Counted from the stretch's first letter, positions 47,701 through 56,948 are shown. The stretch: 64,000 bases of DNA from Microvirga terricola (GCF_011777495.1 NZ_JAATJS010000003.1:372001-436000); one strand, 5' to 3'. A program made the numbers and translations. Notes: a model not told the origin generated them from the letters alone.

Positions 47701-48004
47701 TGAAAAGCAGCGTCGTCTCATCCTGTCCGCAGGCATGGTCGCCTGCCGAGGCCGTGTGCAGAGGGAAGGGGAGGTGATCCATGTGGTTGCGGAGCATCTC
47801 ATCGATCTCTCCGATCTTCTGCGGAGCGTGGGCGAACGGGGCGAACCTTTCCCGCTGCCCCATGGACGGGGTGACGAGGCTATAACCGGCGGCCGCCCCG
47901 ATCCGCGCGAGCGCGATGCGCTCGGCCGTAAGCCGCGCGACATCTCTATTCCCGATCTCAGGCAGGGCCACGGCATCAAGGTGAAGACGCGGGATTTCCG
48001 GTAA
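44747..48004 (+). CDS. dnaE2: Error-prone DNA polymerase DnaE2
   Basis: A 1085-residue C-family polymerase that performs damage-induced mutagenic synthesis. The PHP domain begins [38 protein letters not shown]. The catalytic centre has [17 protein letters not shown] and [17 protein letters not shown]-terminal OB-fold residues ([32 protein letters not shown]) are present. It is the third gene of the LexA-controlled operon and starts within the imuB stop codon. Confidence 0.96.
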   Translation: MSYAELQVTTHFSFLRGASSPRELFEQAKFLGISALGIVDRNSLAGIVRAYEASKETGVRLVVGCRLDLIDGTSLLVYPTNKAAYSRLCRLLSLGKSRAGKGKCALTWDDVEVWNEGLLAVLLSDHADETLAANLRRLKRTFGNRAYMALIRRFAPEEHVRLWQVEQAAQAAGVPSVAMGDILYHHPTRRMLQDVVACIRQGCTIDEAGFRLERHADRFLKDPTEMKRLFERHPEAVARTGEIVRRCQFSMDELRYQYPSETEPGETAQEKLERLTWEGAKNRYPEGLSDQVAAQLRHELNLIESLEYAPYFLTVHSIVSFARGEGILCQGRGSAANSAVCYVLGITSIDPVRSELLFERFISQERNEPPDIDVDFEHERREEVIQWIYDTYGRNRAALTAVVSCYRSRGAVREVGKVLGVPEDVTAGLAGLVWGWSEEGVNERDVKELNLNLADPRLRLTLELSRDLIGAPRHLSQHPGGFVLTQDRLDDLVPIEPAAMDNRQVIEWDKNDIEILRFMKVDVLGLGMLGCMRRAFDLLREHKDVAHDLASIPEGDEQTYAMICKADTLGVFQIESRAQMAMLPRMKPKTFYDLVIEVAIVRPGPIQGDMVHPYIRRREGREKEDYPTPELERVLKKTLGIPLFQEQAMRVAIECAGFTPSEADRLRRSMATFKFKGDVSKFQEKLMSGMLERSYSQEFADRIFRQLEGFGSYGFPESHAASFALIAYASSWMKCHHPDVFCCALLNAQSMGFYAPAQIVRDARQHGIEVRPVDVNHSRWDSTLESIGDKTRFAVRLGLRLVKGLSNADGAAIALSRGDAPFSSFEELQLRAHVPAAALERLAEADAFGSLGNNRRDALWTIKGLSDAPLPLFVAADERDARVRAETTEPTVSLTPMTSGREVVEDYRSKGVTLRRHPLAFLREDLAQRRMIYCADLRTARDGQRVTVPGLILVRQKPGSAKGVLFMTIEDETDVANLIIWPALYEKQRRLILSAGMVACRGRVQREGEVIHVVAEHLIDLSDLLRSVGERGEPFPLPHGRGDEAITGGRPDPRERDALGRKPRDISIPDLRQGHGIKVKTRDFR

Positions 48005-48055
48005 AGCTGGTTGAACAATGTCCCGCGCTGCGTTATGACCAAAAGCACATCAAGA

Positions 48056-48076
48056 GTTGGGCTTGAACCGCCCAAC
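48056..48076 (+). terminator. Possible hairpin after dnaE2
   Basis: GTTGGGC / GCCCAAC stem with a seven-base loop; no T-run, so weak evidence as a terminator. Confidence 0.3.
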
Positions 48077-48190
48077 GCCAACCTGCTGACCGAGCAAGGT
48101 GGCGCTCCCGAAAGGGGGGATGTGGCCGAACCGGCAACCAAACGGGATCATGCCACTGCGCCAGTCTGCTCATTCGTAAGGAGTCGACTG

Positions 48191-48592
48191 ATGCCGCAAG
48201 GCAGCCAGCCCGATCTGCCGTTGAGCGTGAGACCTGACGATCAGGTTCTTTTCGTCGCCAATTGCGCCTGGAAGAACCGCTTCGGCCGCGCCGAGCCGTC
48301 CTCTCTCTATGTCGTAGTCCACCGCGAGCCGGCGGGAAGCTGGACGCACATCTACCGTGTCGTCCTGGACGCGTTCCCCGGCCGCGCCATCGTCTATCTG
48401 GAGGCAGCGCTCGAAGGCGAGCGTCTCCATGAAGGGCGCAAGAAAGCTTTGATGATGCTCGAGCGTCAAACGGGGCTCGCGGTGACAGCCGGGGCCTCCG
48501 GCAAGCAGGCCGCCCCTGCTTATCGCCAGAAGATGATTGCGATCCCGGCGATGGCGACCAGTGCACCGCACCACGCCTGCCACGCGGGCTGA
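48191..48592 (+). CDS. Hypothetical protein downstream of dnaE2
   Basis: A 133-residue ORF with a good AAGGAG site before the ATG. The core (VLFVANCAWKNRFGRAEPSSLYVVV, then HIYRVVLDAFPGRAIVYLEAALEG) looks like a folded alpha/beta protein. I recognise no domain. Its last 73 bases overlap the convergent EamA gene, so the C terminus may be wrong or the overlap real. Confidence 0.45.
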   Translation: MPQGSQPDLPLSVRPDDQVLFVANCAWKNRFGRAEPSSLYVVVHREPAGSWTHIYRVVLDAFPGRAIVYLEAALEGERLHEGRKKALMMLERQTGLAVTAGASGKQAAPAYRQKMIAIPAMATSAPHHACHAG

Positions 48593-49437
48593 ACGCCGGT
48601 CCGCAGCCACAACATCGGAAGAATGGCGACCGGCGCCATGGATGACAGGGTCGAGGCGATAGCGACGCTCGTTGCCGTGAGCGCCATCATCAGCATCGAC
48701 ATGCCGACGACATAGCCGATGAACATGCCGAGCGAGAGGAGCGCTAGAGGGCGCGCGCTCGGGATGAGGATGCCGATCTTCCATGTCCGCGGGGAAGCGA
48801 GATAGAGCCCCCACATGATGATCCCGGCGGCGAGCACACGTACGGCCATCACACCGAACGGATCGACGTGATCCATCATCACCGGGCGCATCGAGAGAAT
48901 GCCGACCGCCTGTCCCAGGGCCGCCAGGACAACGAGAAGAATTCCCTTCATGGAAGGGCGCGTCTCGCTATGGACCGAACTTTCCTGCGCCAGATCGGGG
49001 TCCGCTGCTGGCTGGGTGGTCGGCTTTCCGAAGCCGACGGCCAGCACGATCCCGCACACGACCAAAGCGCAACCGAGAACCTGAGTAGGCCCGAGGGTTT
49101 CGCCCAGCACGAGAAAGCCGAGGATTGCGGCGAACGGCGCGCTCAAGGAAAAAATCAGCGCCGTACGCCGGGCTCCGATCCGCGCGATGCCGCCGTTGAG
49201 CGCGGGGTCGGCTATGACGATGCCTGAGACGCTCGACAGGAGGATCAGCGGGATGTGGCCGGCGTGAAGGGTGCTCCAGCCGCTGGTGATCGTCGCCACT
49301 AGCGCCATCATGATGAAACCCGTCACCATGCGCCAGCGCGAGAGCGACATCGCTCCGCCAACCGCTTTGAGCATCTCGGCCGAGATCATGCCCGCAAGGG
49401 CGATGCAGATGGATGTGCCGATTGCGAGGAAGCTCAC
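48520..49437 (-). CDS. EamA/DMT-family transporter
   Basis: A 305-residue drug/metabolite transporter with ten predicted helices in two EamA halves. A hydrophilic linker (about residues 140-160) separates them. The first half contains GARRTALIFSLSAPFAAILGFLVLGETL, a typical EamA signature. Such proteins export metabolites or amino acids. It lies 31 bp after the upstream hypothetical gene (49469-50038), so the two may be co-transcribed. Confidence 0.9.
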   Translation of the reverse strand: MSFLAIGTSICIALAGMISAEMLKAVGGAMSLSRWRMVTGFIMMALVATITSGWSTLHAGHIPLILLSSVSGIVIADPALNGGIARIGARRTALIFSLSAPFAAILGFLVLGETLGPTQVLGCALVVCGIVLAVGFGKPTTQPAADPDLAQESSVHSETRPSMKGILLVVLAALGQAVGILSMRPVMMDHVDPFGVMAVRVLAAGIIMWGLYLASPRTWKIGILIPSARPLALLSLGMFIGYVVGMSMLMMALTATSVAIASTLSSMAPVAILPMLWLRTGVQPAWQAWCGALVAIAGIAIIFWR

Positions 49438-49468
49438 GGGGGTTGTCTTTCGTGGGGAGAGCGCAGCG

Positions 49469-50038
49469 CTAGGGGCGCGAGGAGAAGGAGATGAGCGCGG
49501 CCTGGAAGCGTTCGCGAACCACGGCGAGCGGTCGGCCCTTCCCGTCGATCACGACGGCTTGGTGTTCGAGGATTGTGTCCGGCCCCCAGGCTTCGCCGTC
49601 GCCGGGGTCGTTGAAATGGATGGCGAAATTGCGTCGCGCCGGATCAAGCGGCGCAATCACTGCTCCGAAGGGTAGATCAGTCCCATCCAAAGCTTCATTC
49701 ATCTGCGCCGACAGGCGGCTGGGCAGGAACCAATTGTCCGCGGTCACAAGAGGTAAATCGCCACGGGCAAGCTCGACGCGACGGTGACGGATGAGCTCTT
49801 CGGACATCGCGCCAAGCGCGGGGAGCGACAAGTCCCGCGCGGACAAGGTCCGGTCGTCCTGAAGGCGGCGGGCGATGATGGGGCCGTCGGAAAGGCCGTG
49901 CTCCTCGCACCAGTCCAGAAGCGAGGCGGTGGCCGTTTTCGCCTGGACGATGCGTTCGCTCAGCTCGCGAATAAGGGCATCCCGTTCAACCCAGTGGGCG
50001 CCCGTCGCCAGAAGTCCCTTTCCGCTTAAAGAAGTCAT
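49469..50038 (-). CDS. Hypothetical protein (possibly UbiC/chorismate lyase-like)
   Basis: A 189-residue cytoplasmic protein without a signal peptide or membrane segment. The pattern RRVELARGDLPLVTADNWFLPSRLSAQMNEALDGTDLPFGAVI resembles chorismate pyruvate-lyase-like folds, in which an Arg-containing strand is followed by a product-pocket segment. The match is weak. Genes nearby give no clue to ubiquinone synthesis. It precedes the EamA transporter in the same direction. Confidence 0.7.
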   Translation of the reverse strand: MTSLSGKGLLATGAHWVERDALIRELSERIVQAKTATASLLDWCEEHGLSDGPIIARRLQDDRTLSARDLSLPALGAMSEELIRHRRVELARGDLPLVTADNWFLPSRLSAQMNEALDGTDLPFGAVIAPLDPARRNFAIHFNDPGDGEAWGPDTILEHQAVVIDGKGRPLAVVRERFQAALISFSSRP

Positions 50039-50345
50039 GGTCAGCTGAAAGCCTTCCGCCCTTGTGTCCGGGGATGGGGTTGGGTTTTAAAATGTAGTGC
50101 CGATGGAGGCGGCAGCCTGCGCGTAATCCCTTAGTGCCGGTTGGCTGGTCGCAGCAAGCCCGGTGGCGCGGGATAGCGGTTGATGAGGCGACCGGTTCGA
50201 CTGGTCCCGCCCCTTGTTGCGCCCCATTTACGCGCTGGAATGCCACCTCGACAGTTTCCCGGCTAATTCCCCGAAAGGAGCGGTTGGGCAACGGTTTGAG
50301 GTGTGCATCATTCTGAGAGCATAAGAACAAGGTTGAGGAAACGCT
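50039..50345. other. Divergent promoter region
   Basis: About 307 bp between a minus-strand and a plus-strand gene. It holds an imperfect dyad GACCGGTTCGACTGGTC (50190-50206). I see no gene in it. Confidence 0.4.
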
Positions 50346-51308
50346 ATGGGCTCGTCCCCCGAACGCGGCCACGCGGCGCGCATTGCGCAGGCGTTGGAAA
50401 CCTCCATGCCGGCGCGGTCAGTTGTCGCGGCCTCCTGGCAGCGTTCCCTGACGCGCTATGGCCTCGACCCGCTCGAATCTCGCCCGCCCCGAACCTTGAC
50501 CGGCCAGGAGTTGCGCGAGGCGCGCGAGGGGCTGGAGCCCTTGCTTCATTCCGCGCAGGCGCCTCTCGACCGGCTGTTCCAGGCCGTTGGCGATGCGGGC
50601 TGCTGTGTTCTGTTTTCGGACCGCAACGGTGTCCCTCTGGACCGGCGCGGTGCGGCGACTGACGATTCAACCTTCTACCGTTGGGGGCTTTGGACTGGAG
50701 CGGTGTGGAGCGAAGAGGCCGAAGGCACCAATGGCATCGGCACCTGTCTCGCGGAGGGCAGGGCGCTGACCATTCATCGGGACCAGCACTTTCACGCCCG
50801 CAATACGGGTCTCAGTTGCACCGTCGCGCCGGTTTACGATCACACCGGCCAGCTCGCCGCCTGCCTCGATGTCTCTTCCTGCCGCGCGGATCTCACCGAG
50901 GGCTATGTCGGCTTGATTGCGACAGCAGTTGCGGACGCCGCGCGCCAGATCGAAGCGCTGAATTTCCGCAAGGCCTTCCCGCAAGCCCGCATCGTCCTGG
51001 TCGATGGGGCGTCGGCGGGCGGAGCGGGACTTCTCGCTCTCGATCATGACGACCTCGTCATCGGCGCGACCCGCGCCGCGCGGCTCGCTTTCGGCATCAC
51101 CGACGCTCGGATCGCGGCCTTGCTTCCGGCACAGGAAGTGCTGAAGGACGACGCAGAGCACGATTTGATTGACGCCGAGCGAAGCGCCGTCAGGCGCGCA
51201 CTGGCGCGAGCGAAGGGCAATGTCTCCGAGGCTGCCGCGGCGCTCCACATCAGCCGCGCCACGTTGCATCGCAAAATGAAGCGCCTCGGCCTTCAGCGTG
51301 GCCGATAA
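50346..51308 (+). CDS. GAF-Fis transcriptional regulator (AcoR-like, no AAA+ domain)
   Basis: A 320-residue regulator with an N-terminal sensory region (GAF, about residues 60-200; FSDRNGVPLDRRGA, GTNGIGTCLAEGRALTIHRDQHFH) and a C-terminal Fis-type helix-turn-helix (KGNVSEAAAALHISRATLHRKMKRLGL). The sigma-54 activating AAA+ domain of AcoR is absent, so it must act with another form of RNA polymerase. The gene stands directly before an aldehyde dehydrogenase and is probably its activator, responding to an aldehyde or alcohol. A perfect palindrome begins just after the stop codon. Confidence 0.88.
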   Translation: MGSSPERGHAARIAQALETSMPARSVVAASWQRSLTRYGLDPLESRPPRTLTGQELREAREGLEPLLHSAQAPLDRLFQAVGDAGCCVLFSDRNGVPLDRRGAATDDSTFYRWGLWTGAVWSEEAEGTNGIGTCLAEGRALTIHRDQHFHARNTGLSCTVAPVYDHTGQLAACLDVSSCRADLTEGYVGLIATAVADAARQIEALNFRKAFPQARIVLVDGASAGGAGLLALDHDDLVIGATRAARLAFGITDARIAALLPAQEVLKDDAEHDLIDAERSAVRRALARAKGNVSEAAAALHISRATLHRKMKRLGLQRGR

Positions 51309-51309
51309 C

Positions 51310-51327
51310 TGTCGCAGATCTGCGACA
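51310..51327. promoter_or_regulatory. Perfect 18-bp palindrome upstream of aldehyde dehydrogenase
   Basis: TGTCGCAGATCTGCGACA lies about 100 bp before the aldehyde dehydrogenase start. The TGT-N12-ACA form resembles upstream activator sites of Fis-type regulators (NifA-like TGT-N10-ACA). Probable target of the adjacent regulator. Confidence 0.6.
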
Positions 51328-51428
51328 CTTCCTCCGAGGCTCCTCTTCGGGAGGCGATGACAAGTCCCGCCTTCGCGCCAAGTCTGACGATCAAGACGCC
51401 GCGGATGGCGCGATGAGGAGAGGAAGCG

Positions 51429-52946
51429 ATGAACAAGCCGGAATTCGTGCGCACAGCACAGCCCAAGTTCAAGGCGAAGTACGGCAACTATATCGGCGGT
51501 GAGTGGGTCGAGTCGACAAGCGGCCGGTATTTTGCGAACACGTCTCCCGTCAACGGTCAGGTGCTCTGCGAGATCGCCCGCTCGGACGCGGCAGACGTGG
51601 AACTCGCGCTTGACGCTGCGCATGCGGCCAAGGACACCTGGGGTCGCACCAGTGCGGCCGAGCGCAGCGTGATCCTCAACGCCATCGCACAGCGCATGGA
51701 AGACAATCTCGCGCTGCTGGCGGAGGCCGAGACCTGGGACAACGGCAAGCCGATCCGCGAAACCACCGCAGCCGACCTGCCACTCGCCATCGATCATTTC
51801 CGCTATTTCGCGGGCTGTATCCGCGCGCAGGAAGGCGGCATTTCCGAGATCGACCACGATACAATCGCCTATCACTTCCACGAACCTCTCGGCGTCGTCG
51901 GCCAGATCATTCCGTGGAACTTCCCGCTTCTGATGGCGACGTGGAAGCTCGCTCCGGCGCTCGCTGCCGGTAATTGCGTGGTCATCAAGCCCGCCGAACA
52001 GACGCCCGCTTCCATTCTGGTCTGGGCGGAACTGATCGGCGATCTTCTGCCGCCGGGCGTTCTCAACATCGTCAACGGCTTCGGCCTGGAAGCGGGCAAG
52101 CCGCTCGCATCGAGCCCGCGCATCGCCAAGATCGCATTCACGGGCGAGACCACGACCGGTCGCCTCATCATGCAATATGCCAGCCATAACCTGATCCCGG
52201 TCACGCTGGAGCTTGGCGGCAAGTCACCGAACATCTTCTTCAAGGATGTCGCCAACGAGGATGACGATTACTTCGACAAGGCCATCGAAGGGTTCGTCAT
52301 GTTCGCGCTCAACCAGGGCGAGGTCTGCACCTGCCCGAGCCGCGCCCTGATCCACGAGAGCATCTATGATCGCTTCATGGAGCGGGCGCTCAAACGCGTC
52401 GACGAGATTGTCCAGGGCGATCCGCTCAATCCCGCGACCATGATCGGCGCGCAGGCGTCGTCCGAACAGCTCGAGAAGATTTTGAGCTATTTCGACATCG
52501 GGCGGCAGGAAGGCGCGGAAGTGCTGCGCGGTGGCGAGCGCAACAAACTGTCGGGCGATCTTGCGGGCGGCTATTACGTGAAGCCGACGGTCCTGCGCGG
52601 GCACAACAAGATGCGCGTGTTCCAGGAAGAAATCTTCGGTCCCGTCGTCTCCGTCACGACCTTCAAGGACGATGACGAGGCGTTGCACATCGCCAACGAC
52701 ACGCTCTACGGCCTCGGCGCCGGCGTGTGGAGCCGCGAGGCGAACCGGTGCTATCGCTTCGGACGGGCGATTAAGGCCGGCCGCGTGTGGACCAATTGCT
52801 ATCACGCCTATCCGGCCCATGCGGCCTTCGGCGGCTACAAGCAATCCGGCATCGGCCGCGAAAACCACAGCATGATGCTCGATCATTACCAGCAGACCAA
52901 AAACATGCTGGTCAGCTATAGCCCGAAGAAGCTCGGCTTCTTCTAA
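51429..52946 (+). CDS. NAD-dependent aldehyde dehydrogenase
   Basis: A 505-residue cytoplasmic aldehyde dehydrogenase of the AcoD/AldB/ExaC type. Catalytic Glu261 (ELGGKSPN) and nucleophile Cys300 ([11 protein letters not shown]) are in place, and the Rossmann glycine motif (FTGETTTG) is present. A second Cys follows at 302. It oxidises short aldehydes such as acetaldehyde to acids. The start has AGGAAGCG upstream. It is followed by a DUF779 gene, a common pairing. Confidence 0.93.
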   Translation: MNKPEFVRTAQPKFKAKYGNYIGGEWVESTSGRYFANTSPVNGQVLCEIARSDAADVELALDAAHAAKDTWGRTSAAERSVILNAIAQRMEDNLALLAEAETWDNGKPIRETTAADLPLAIDHFRYFAGCIRAQEGGISEIDHDTIAYHFHEPLGVVGQIIPWNFPLLMATWKLAPALAAGNCVVIKPAEQTPASILVWAELIGDLLPPGVLNIVNGFGLEAGKPLASSPRIAKIAFTGETTTGRLIMQYASHNLIPVTLELGGKSPNIFFKDVANEDDDYFDKAIEGFVMFALNQGEVCTCPSRALIHESIYDRFMERALKRVDEIVQGDPLNPATMIGAQASSEQLEKILSYFDIGRQEGAEVLRGGERNKLSGDLAGGYYVKPTVLRGHNKMRVFQEEIFGPVVSVTTFKDDDEALHIANDTLYGLGAGVWSREANRCYRFGRAIKAGRVWTNCYHAYPAHAAFGGYKQSGIGRENHSMMLDHYQQTKNMLVSYSPKKLGFF

Positions 52947-52956
52947 AGAGACTGAC

Positions 52957-52980
52957 GGCGCGGGCGTTGTCGCCCGCGCC
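52957..52980 (+). terminator. GC-rich hairpin between aldehyde dehydrogenase and DUF779
   Basis: GGCGCGGGCG-TTGT-CGCCCGCGCC, a perfect 10-bp stem 20 bp before the DUF779 start. No T-run; may balance expression rather than stop it. Confidence 0.6.
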
Positions 52981-52999
52981 GCCCACCTGGAGCATCACC

Positions 53000-53341
53000 A
53001 TGACCGAACCTGTGCGCGTCGAAGCGACGCCGGCGGCATTGGCGTTGATCGAGGAGATCAAGGCCGAGCACGGCCCGATCCTGTTTCATCAATCCGGAGG
53101 ATGCTGCGATGGCTCGTCTCCGATGTGCTACGCGCAAGGGGACTTCATCGTCGGTGACCGGGACGTTCTGCTCGGCACGATTGCCGATGTCCCGGTCTAT
53201 ATCAGCGAGTCTCAGTTCGCGGCCTGGCAGCACACGCAACTGATCCTGGACGTCGTGCCCGGACGTGGCGGCATGTTCTCCCTCGACAATGGTCGGGAAA
53301 AACGCTTTCTCACGCGCTCGCGACTGATGCCGGAAGCCTAG
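53000..53341 (+). CDS. DUF779 protein
   Basis: A 113-residue protein with the DUF779 core: ILFHQSGGCCDGSSPMCYAQGDF, with three Cys, and VLLGTIADVPVYISESQFAAWQHTQLILDVVPGRGGMFSLDNGREKRFLTRSR. It commonly stands next to aldehyde dehydrogenases, as here. Its job is unknown; the Cys cluster suggests metal or redox binding. The ATG at 53000 was chosen over an earlier in-frame codon because of the nearby TGGAG. It overlaps the convergent uxuA end by four bases. Confidence 0.9.
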   Translation: MTEPVRVEATPAALALIEEIKAEHGPILFHQSGGCCDGSSPMCYAQGDFIVGDRDVLLGTIADVPVYISESQFAAWQHTQLILDVVPGRGGMFSLDNGREKRFLTRSRLMPEA

Positions 53342-54534
53342 AGCGGAAGATTGCGCAACTGAGACACCGCCGTCATCACGCCGCGCAGTTCGGCGAGGCC
53401 CCTCATGCGGCCGATGGCGGGGTATCCCGGATGGGTCGGCTTGCCGACATCATCCAGCAGTTCATGCCCGTGGTCGGGTCGCATCGGGATGCGCCACTTC
53501 GGATCTCCCGCCGCCTTCCTGCGCTGTTGCTCCTCAAGCAGAACCGTCACAACCGCCACCATGTCGGTGTCACCGCCGAGGTGATCGGCTTCCATGAACG
53601 ATCCGTCCGGTTCTTTCGCCACATTTCGCAGATGCGCGAAATAGATTTTGTCCGCGAAACGCCGGCCAATGGCGGGAACGTTGTTCGCCGGACCTGCGCC
53701 GAGCGACCCGCTGCAGAGCGTGATACCGTTGGCGGGAGAATCGACCGCGCCGATGATGAAAGCCAGATCGTCCGCATTGGAGACGATGCGCGGCAGGCCC
53801 ATGAGCGGACGCGGCGGATCGTCCGGGTGGATGCACATGCGAATCCCGACCTCTTCCGCGACCGGAATGACCTCGCGCAGGAAGCGCGCGAGATTGTCCC
53901 GCAGGCGTTTCGCATCGATATCGCGATAACGGTCGAGCATGCGGCGAAGGCCGGGAATGTCATAGCGGTCATAGGCGCCCGGCAAGCCGGCCATGATGTT
54001 GGCGAGAAGCTTGCGGCGGTCGGCTTCCGTCGAGCGATTGAACCACTCCCGCGCCCGCGCCAGGACTTCCGGTGAATGGTCCGCCTCCGCGCCGGGGCGT
54101 TCAAGCGTGAAGCAGTCGAAGGCCGCATGTTCATGCGCATTGAAGCGCAAGGCCGTTCCACCGCCGGGCAGCGGGTAGGCAAGCTCCGTCCGCGTCCAGT
54201 CCAGCACCGGCATGAAGTTGTAGCAGACGGTCGTGATGCCGCATTGTGCGAGATTGCGCAGCGATTGACGGTAATTGTCGAACAAAGGCGTGAGATCGCC
54301 TTCACCGATCTTGATCGATTCGTGGACCGGCAGACTCTCGACGACACTCCAGCGCAGGCCGAGGGCGGGATCGGCGGCGATTAGCCCCTTGCGCGCTTCG
54401 ATATCCTCGACGCCCCACACGACCCCGTAAGGGATTTGATGCAACGCCGTGACGATGCCGGTCGCGCCGGTCTGGCGGATGTGCGAGAGTCTGACAACGT
54501 CGTCGGGGCCGAACCACCGCCACGTCTGTTCCAT
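53338..54534 (-). CDS. uxuA: D-mannonate dehydratase
   Basis: Converts D-mannonate to 2-keto-3-deoxygluconate in glucuronate catabolism. The 398-residue TIM-barrel protein has the UxuA start (MEQTWRWFGPDD), the metal-site strands (CYNFMPVLDWTRTEL, MCIHPDDPPRPLMGLPRIVS, IYFAHLRNV) and the C-terminal MRPDHGHEL. No other uronate enzymes lie in the window. The upstream GntR-type gene is its likely regulator. Confidence 0.95.
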   Translation of the reverse strand: MEQTWRWFGPDDVVRLSHIRQTGATGIVTALHQIPYGVVWGVEDIEARKGLIAADPALGLRWSVVESLPVHESIKIGEGDLTPLFDNYRQSLRNLAQCGITTVCYNFMPVLDWTRTELAYPLPGGGTALRFNAHEHAAFDCFTLERPGAEADHSPEVLARAREWFNRSTEADRRKLLANIMAGLPGAYDRYDIPGLRRMLDRYRDIDAKRLRDNLARFLREVIPVAEEVGIRMCIHPDDPPRPLMGLPRIVSNADDLAFIIGAVDSPANGITLCSGSLGAGPANNVPAIGRRFADKIYFAHLRNVAKEPDGSFMEADHLGGDTDMVAVVTVLLEEQQRRKAAGDPKWRIPMRPDHGHELLDDVGKPTHPGYPAIGRMRGLAELRGVMTAVSQLRNLPL

Positions 54535-54555
54535 TTTTAAGAACTCCCCGTCGAG

Positions 54556-54572
54556 CCGGCGGTAGACGCCGG
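54556..54572 (-). terminator. Small hairpin between the GntR gene and uxuA
   Basis: CCGGCG-GTAGA-CGCCGG in the 78-bp gap. It is too short to be decisive and may only tune read-through. Confidence 0.3.
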
Positions 54573-54612
54573 AATAAGAGACTGTTTTCGATGCGAGGCC
54601 ACGAGCCGGACC

Positions 54613-55335
54613 TCAGAGATCTTTGACGATCAGATCGGGGTGCTCGGCTGCGAGCTTTTCCACGATCTTCAGAATTTCAGACAGGTGTACCCGCATCGCC
54701 ACCTCGGCAGCTCCCGGATCGCGGCGCAAGATCGCGTCCAGAATGGCGCGATGCTGATCAATCAGCACCGCAACGGGTGTGGCGGAGGGAAGACTCAGGA
54801 AGCGCACACGGTCGAATTGCGACTTTTCCCGTTCAAGGACCGCCCAGATTTGAGCGATGCCGATATCGTCGGCGAGCGCGCGATGGAATGCATCGTCGGC
54901 AAGCGTGAAGTGCTCAGGCTCGCCCTGTACCTTCTCCTGGTCCGCAAGAATGGCGTGAGCCTTCTCTTGTGCTGTTTTCGACAGACCTTGCTCGGCGGTG
55001 CGGCGGACGATGGCGACCTCCAGCGCCTCGCGCACGAAGCGGGCGCGCTCCATGGCGGCGAGCGAAATCCGGCTGACGAAGCTTCCGCGCTGCGGCAGAA
55101 CCTCGATCAGTCCTTCCTCGACAAGCCTGATCAGCGCCTCGCGCACCGGCGCGCGGCTGGTGCCGAAACGAAGCGACAGCTCGTTCTCCGACAGCCGCTC
55201 TCCCGGCCGGAATTTGAGAGTGACGATGTCATGCCGGATCCGCCCATGGATGCCGCGCACGGTCGACGAGCCGGGAAAAGCGGCTGGGCCGGAAGCGCGT
55301 TGCCGATTGTGACCCGCGGGCGATGAGGAGGGCAT
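54613..55335 (-). CDS. GntR-family (FadR/FCD) transcriptional regulator
   Basis: A 240-residue repressor with an N-terminal winged helix (LKFRPGERLSENELSLRFGTSRAPVREALIRLVEEGLIEVLPQRGSFV) and a C-terminal FCD ligand domain (EALEVAIVRRTAEQGL, DDAFHRALAD, DQHRAILDAILRRDPGAAEVAMRVHL). FCD His and Asp residues usually bind a metal and a carboxylate ligand. It lies upstream of uxuA in the same direction, so it probably responds to a uronate or mannonate. A perfect palindrome ten bases before its start suggests autoregulation. Confidence 0.92.
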   Translation of the reverse strand: MPSSSPAGHNRQRASGPAAFPGSSTVRGIHGRIRHDIVTLKFRPGERLSENELSLRFGTSRAPVREALIRLVEEGLIEVLPQRGSFVSRISLAAMERARFVREALEVAIVRRTAEQGLSKTAQEKAHAILADQEKVQGEPEHFTLADDAFHRALADDIGIAQIWAVLEREKSQFDRVRFLSLPSATPVAVLIDQHRAILDAILRRDPGAAEVAMRVHLSEILKIVEKLAAEHPDLIVKDL

Positions 55336-55344
55336 GAGAAGCTC

Positions 55345-55366
55345 ACTTGTCGACTAGTCGACAAGT
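55345..55366. promoter_or_regulatory. Perfect 22-bp palindrome, GntR operator
   Basis: The centre TTGTCGACTAGTCGACAA is extended by AC and GT at the two ends to make a 22-bp perfect palindrome. It sits 10-31 bp upstream of the GntR gene start and fits the TTGT...ACAA form of FadR-group sites. Confidence 0.7.
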
Positions 55367-55554
55367 AGCAGACTTTTTGTCCCGTGCAAAGTGGAGGTCT
55401 CCTCGGCACAGGGCGGCTTTGGAAAGGGACGCGGCGGCCATCGTCTCACATTCAGCGATCTGCCACTGACATTGCTGCTAGGCGGAGCTGACGTCTGGGC
55501 AAGACACATGCCCATGCCTTAGAAAGGCGATCCGAATTCAAAGGAGCATCGACG

Positions 55555-55995
55555 ATGAAGGCGCGCGTGAAGCTGATTGATGGAATGGCGTTTCTGGGCG
55601 AATCCGGTAGCGGTCATTCGGTGGTGATGGACGGTGCGCCGGAATATGGCGGGCGGAACATTGGCATCCGCCCGATGGAAATGCTCCTTATCGGCCTCGG
55701 CGGCTGCACGGCCTTCGACGTGGTGCAGATTCTCCGTCGCGGGCGCGAAGACGTGGCCGATTGCGATATTCAGGTCAGTGCCGAACGCGCCGAGACAGAT
55801 CCCAAGGTCTTTACGAAGATTCACCTGGAATATCGCGTCAGTGGTCGCAATCTCGCTCCCGCGAAGGTCGAGCGCGCCATTGAACTGTCGAAGGAAAAAT
55901 ATTGCTCCGCTTCGATCATGCTCGGCGCGGTTGCGAAGATCACCCATTCCTGGACCGTGATCGACACCGAGGCGAGCGCAGGAGCCGAGGCGTGA
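55555..55995 (+). CDS. OsmC/YhfA-family thiol protein
   Basis: A 146-residue OsmC-superfamily protein. The two reactive Cys of the family are present in GGCTAFDVVQIL and KYCSASIMLGAVAKI. Members reduce organic hydroperoxides, or in the YhfA group have unknown roles. A good AAAGGAG site precedes the ATG. The stop codon overlaps the GTG start of the rhodanese gene (GTGA), so the two are coupled. The linkage of OsmC with a sulfurtransferase suggests a shared thiol or persulfide chemistry. Confidence 0.9.
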   Translation: MKARVKLIDGMAFLGESGSGHSVVMDGAPEYGGRNIGIRPMEMLLIGLGGCTAFDVVQILRRGREDVADCDIQVSAERAETDPKVFTKIHLEYRVSGRNLAPAKVERAIELSKEKYCSASIMLGAVAKITHSWTVIDTEASAGAEA

Positions 55996-56846
55996 GCGGG
56001 CCGCTCATTACGCCCGATGTTCTTGCGGAAGGCCTGAACGATCCGAATCTTTTCGTGCTCGATATCCGCTCCACCGGCGATGGTGGGCGGCAGGCGTTTG
56101 AGGCGGGGCATATTCCCGGCAGCGTTCGTAGCGACTACGAGACCGATGGCTGGCGCGTCGCTGCTGACGGCGCGCCGGGTTTGCTGCCTTCTGCCGACGA
56201 TCTCTCTTGTCTTCTGGGCCGCCTGGGCCTGAAGTCGAGCGACTTCGTCGTCATCGTGTCAGCTGGGAAGGGCGCTTCCGATCTCGCGGCGGCCGCGCGG
56301 GTCTGTTGGACCCTGAAAATCGCACGACATCCGCGCATCGCCATCCTCGATGGCGGCTACAGGACATGGACCGCCGACGCGTCGCGGCCCGTTGCGATAG
56401 GTCCGGCGTGCGCGAGGCCAGTGACAGTTTATCCGGGTTCCTATGACGCCGACCTGCGCAGCGACCTTGCGCGCACGCTCAAAACCTTCGAGGCAAAATC
56501 GGCAACCTTCATCGATGCGCGCTCAGCGAGCTATTTCGAAGGTCGCGAAAAGGCAGGAAGCGCGAAAGCCGCTGGGCACATTCCTGGCGCTCTGTCTCAC
56601 GACTACACCCAGTCAGTCGATCCCGAGACCTTGCGGCTCTTTCCGAAGGACAAACTCGCGGAGCAATTCGCGGGGATCGGGGAGGGGCCTGTCGTCAATT
56701 ATTGCAACACCGGCCACACCGCGGCGCTGAACTGGTTTGTGCTGTCCGAAATCCTCGGGCATCGGGACGTTCGTCTCTTTGACGGCTCGATGACTCAGTG
56801 GACGCAGGACTCGTCACGTCCCGTTGCGACGGGTCTGCAGAGCTAG
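55992..56846 (+). CDS. Two-domain sulfurtransferase (rhodanese)
   Basis: A 284-residue thiosulfate/3-mercaptopyruvate sulfurtransferase-like protein. The C-terminal domain has the active loop YCNTGHTAAL with its catalytic Cys. The N-terminal domain has a degenerate loop (IVSAGKGASD, Ser instead of Cys), as usual for the non-catalytic half. The GTG start at 55992 is coupled to the OsmC stop. It would move sulfane sulfur to an acceptor such as cyanide or a thiol. Confidence 0.9.
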   Translation: MSGPLITPDVLAEGLNDPNLFVLDIRSTGDGGRQAFEAGHIPGSVRSDYETDGWRVAADGAPGLLPSADDLSCLLGRLGLKSSDFVVIVSAGKGASDLAAAARVCWTLKIARHPRIAILDGGYRTWTADASRPVAIGPACARPVTVYPGSYDADLRSDLARTLKTFEAKSATFIDARSASYFEGREKAGSAKAAGHIPGALSHDYTQSVDPETLRLFPKDKLAEQFAGIGEGPVVNYCNTGHTAALNWFVLSEILGHRDVRLFDGSMTQWTQDSSRPVATGLQS

Positions 56847-56948
56847 ATCATTCCGCCATCCGTCAGGATGTCGGATGTCAGGCCTTGGCGCAGGGTCTTG
56901 GGTATCCAAGAGGGACGCACTCCTGCCTGCGGCGCGTCGCGAAGGGAG

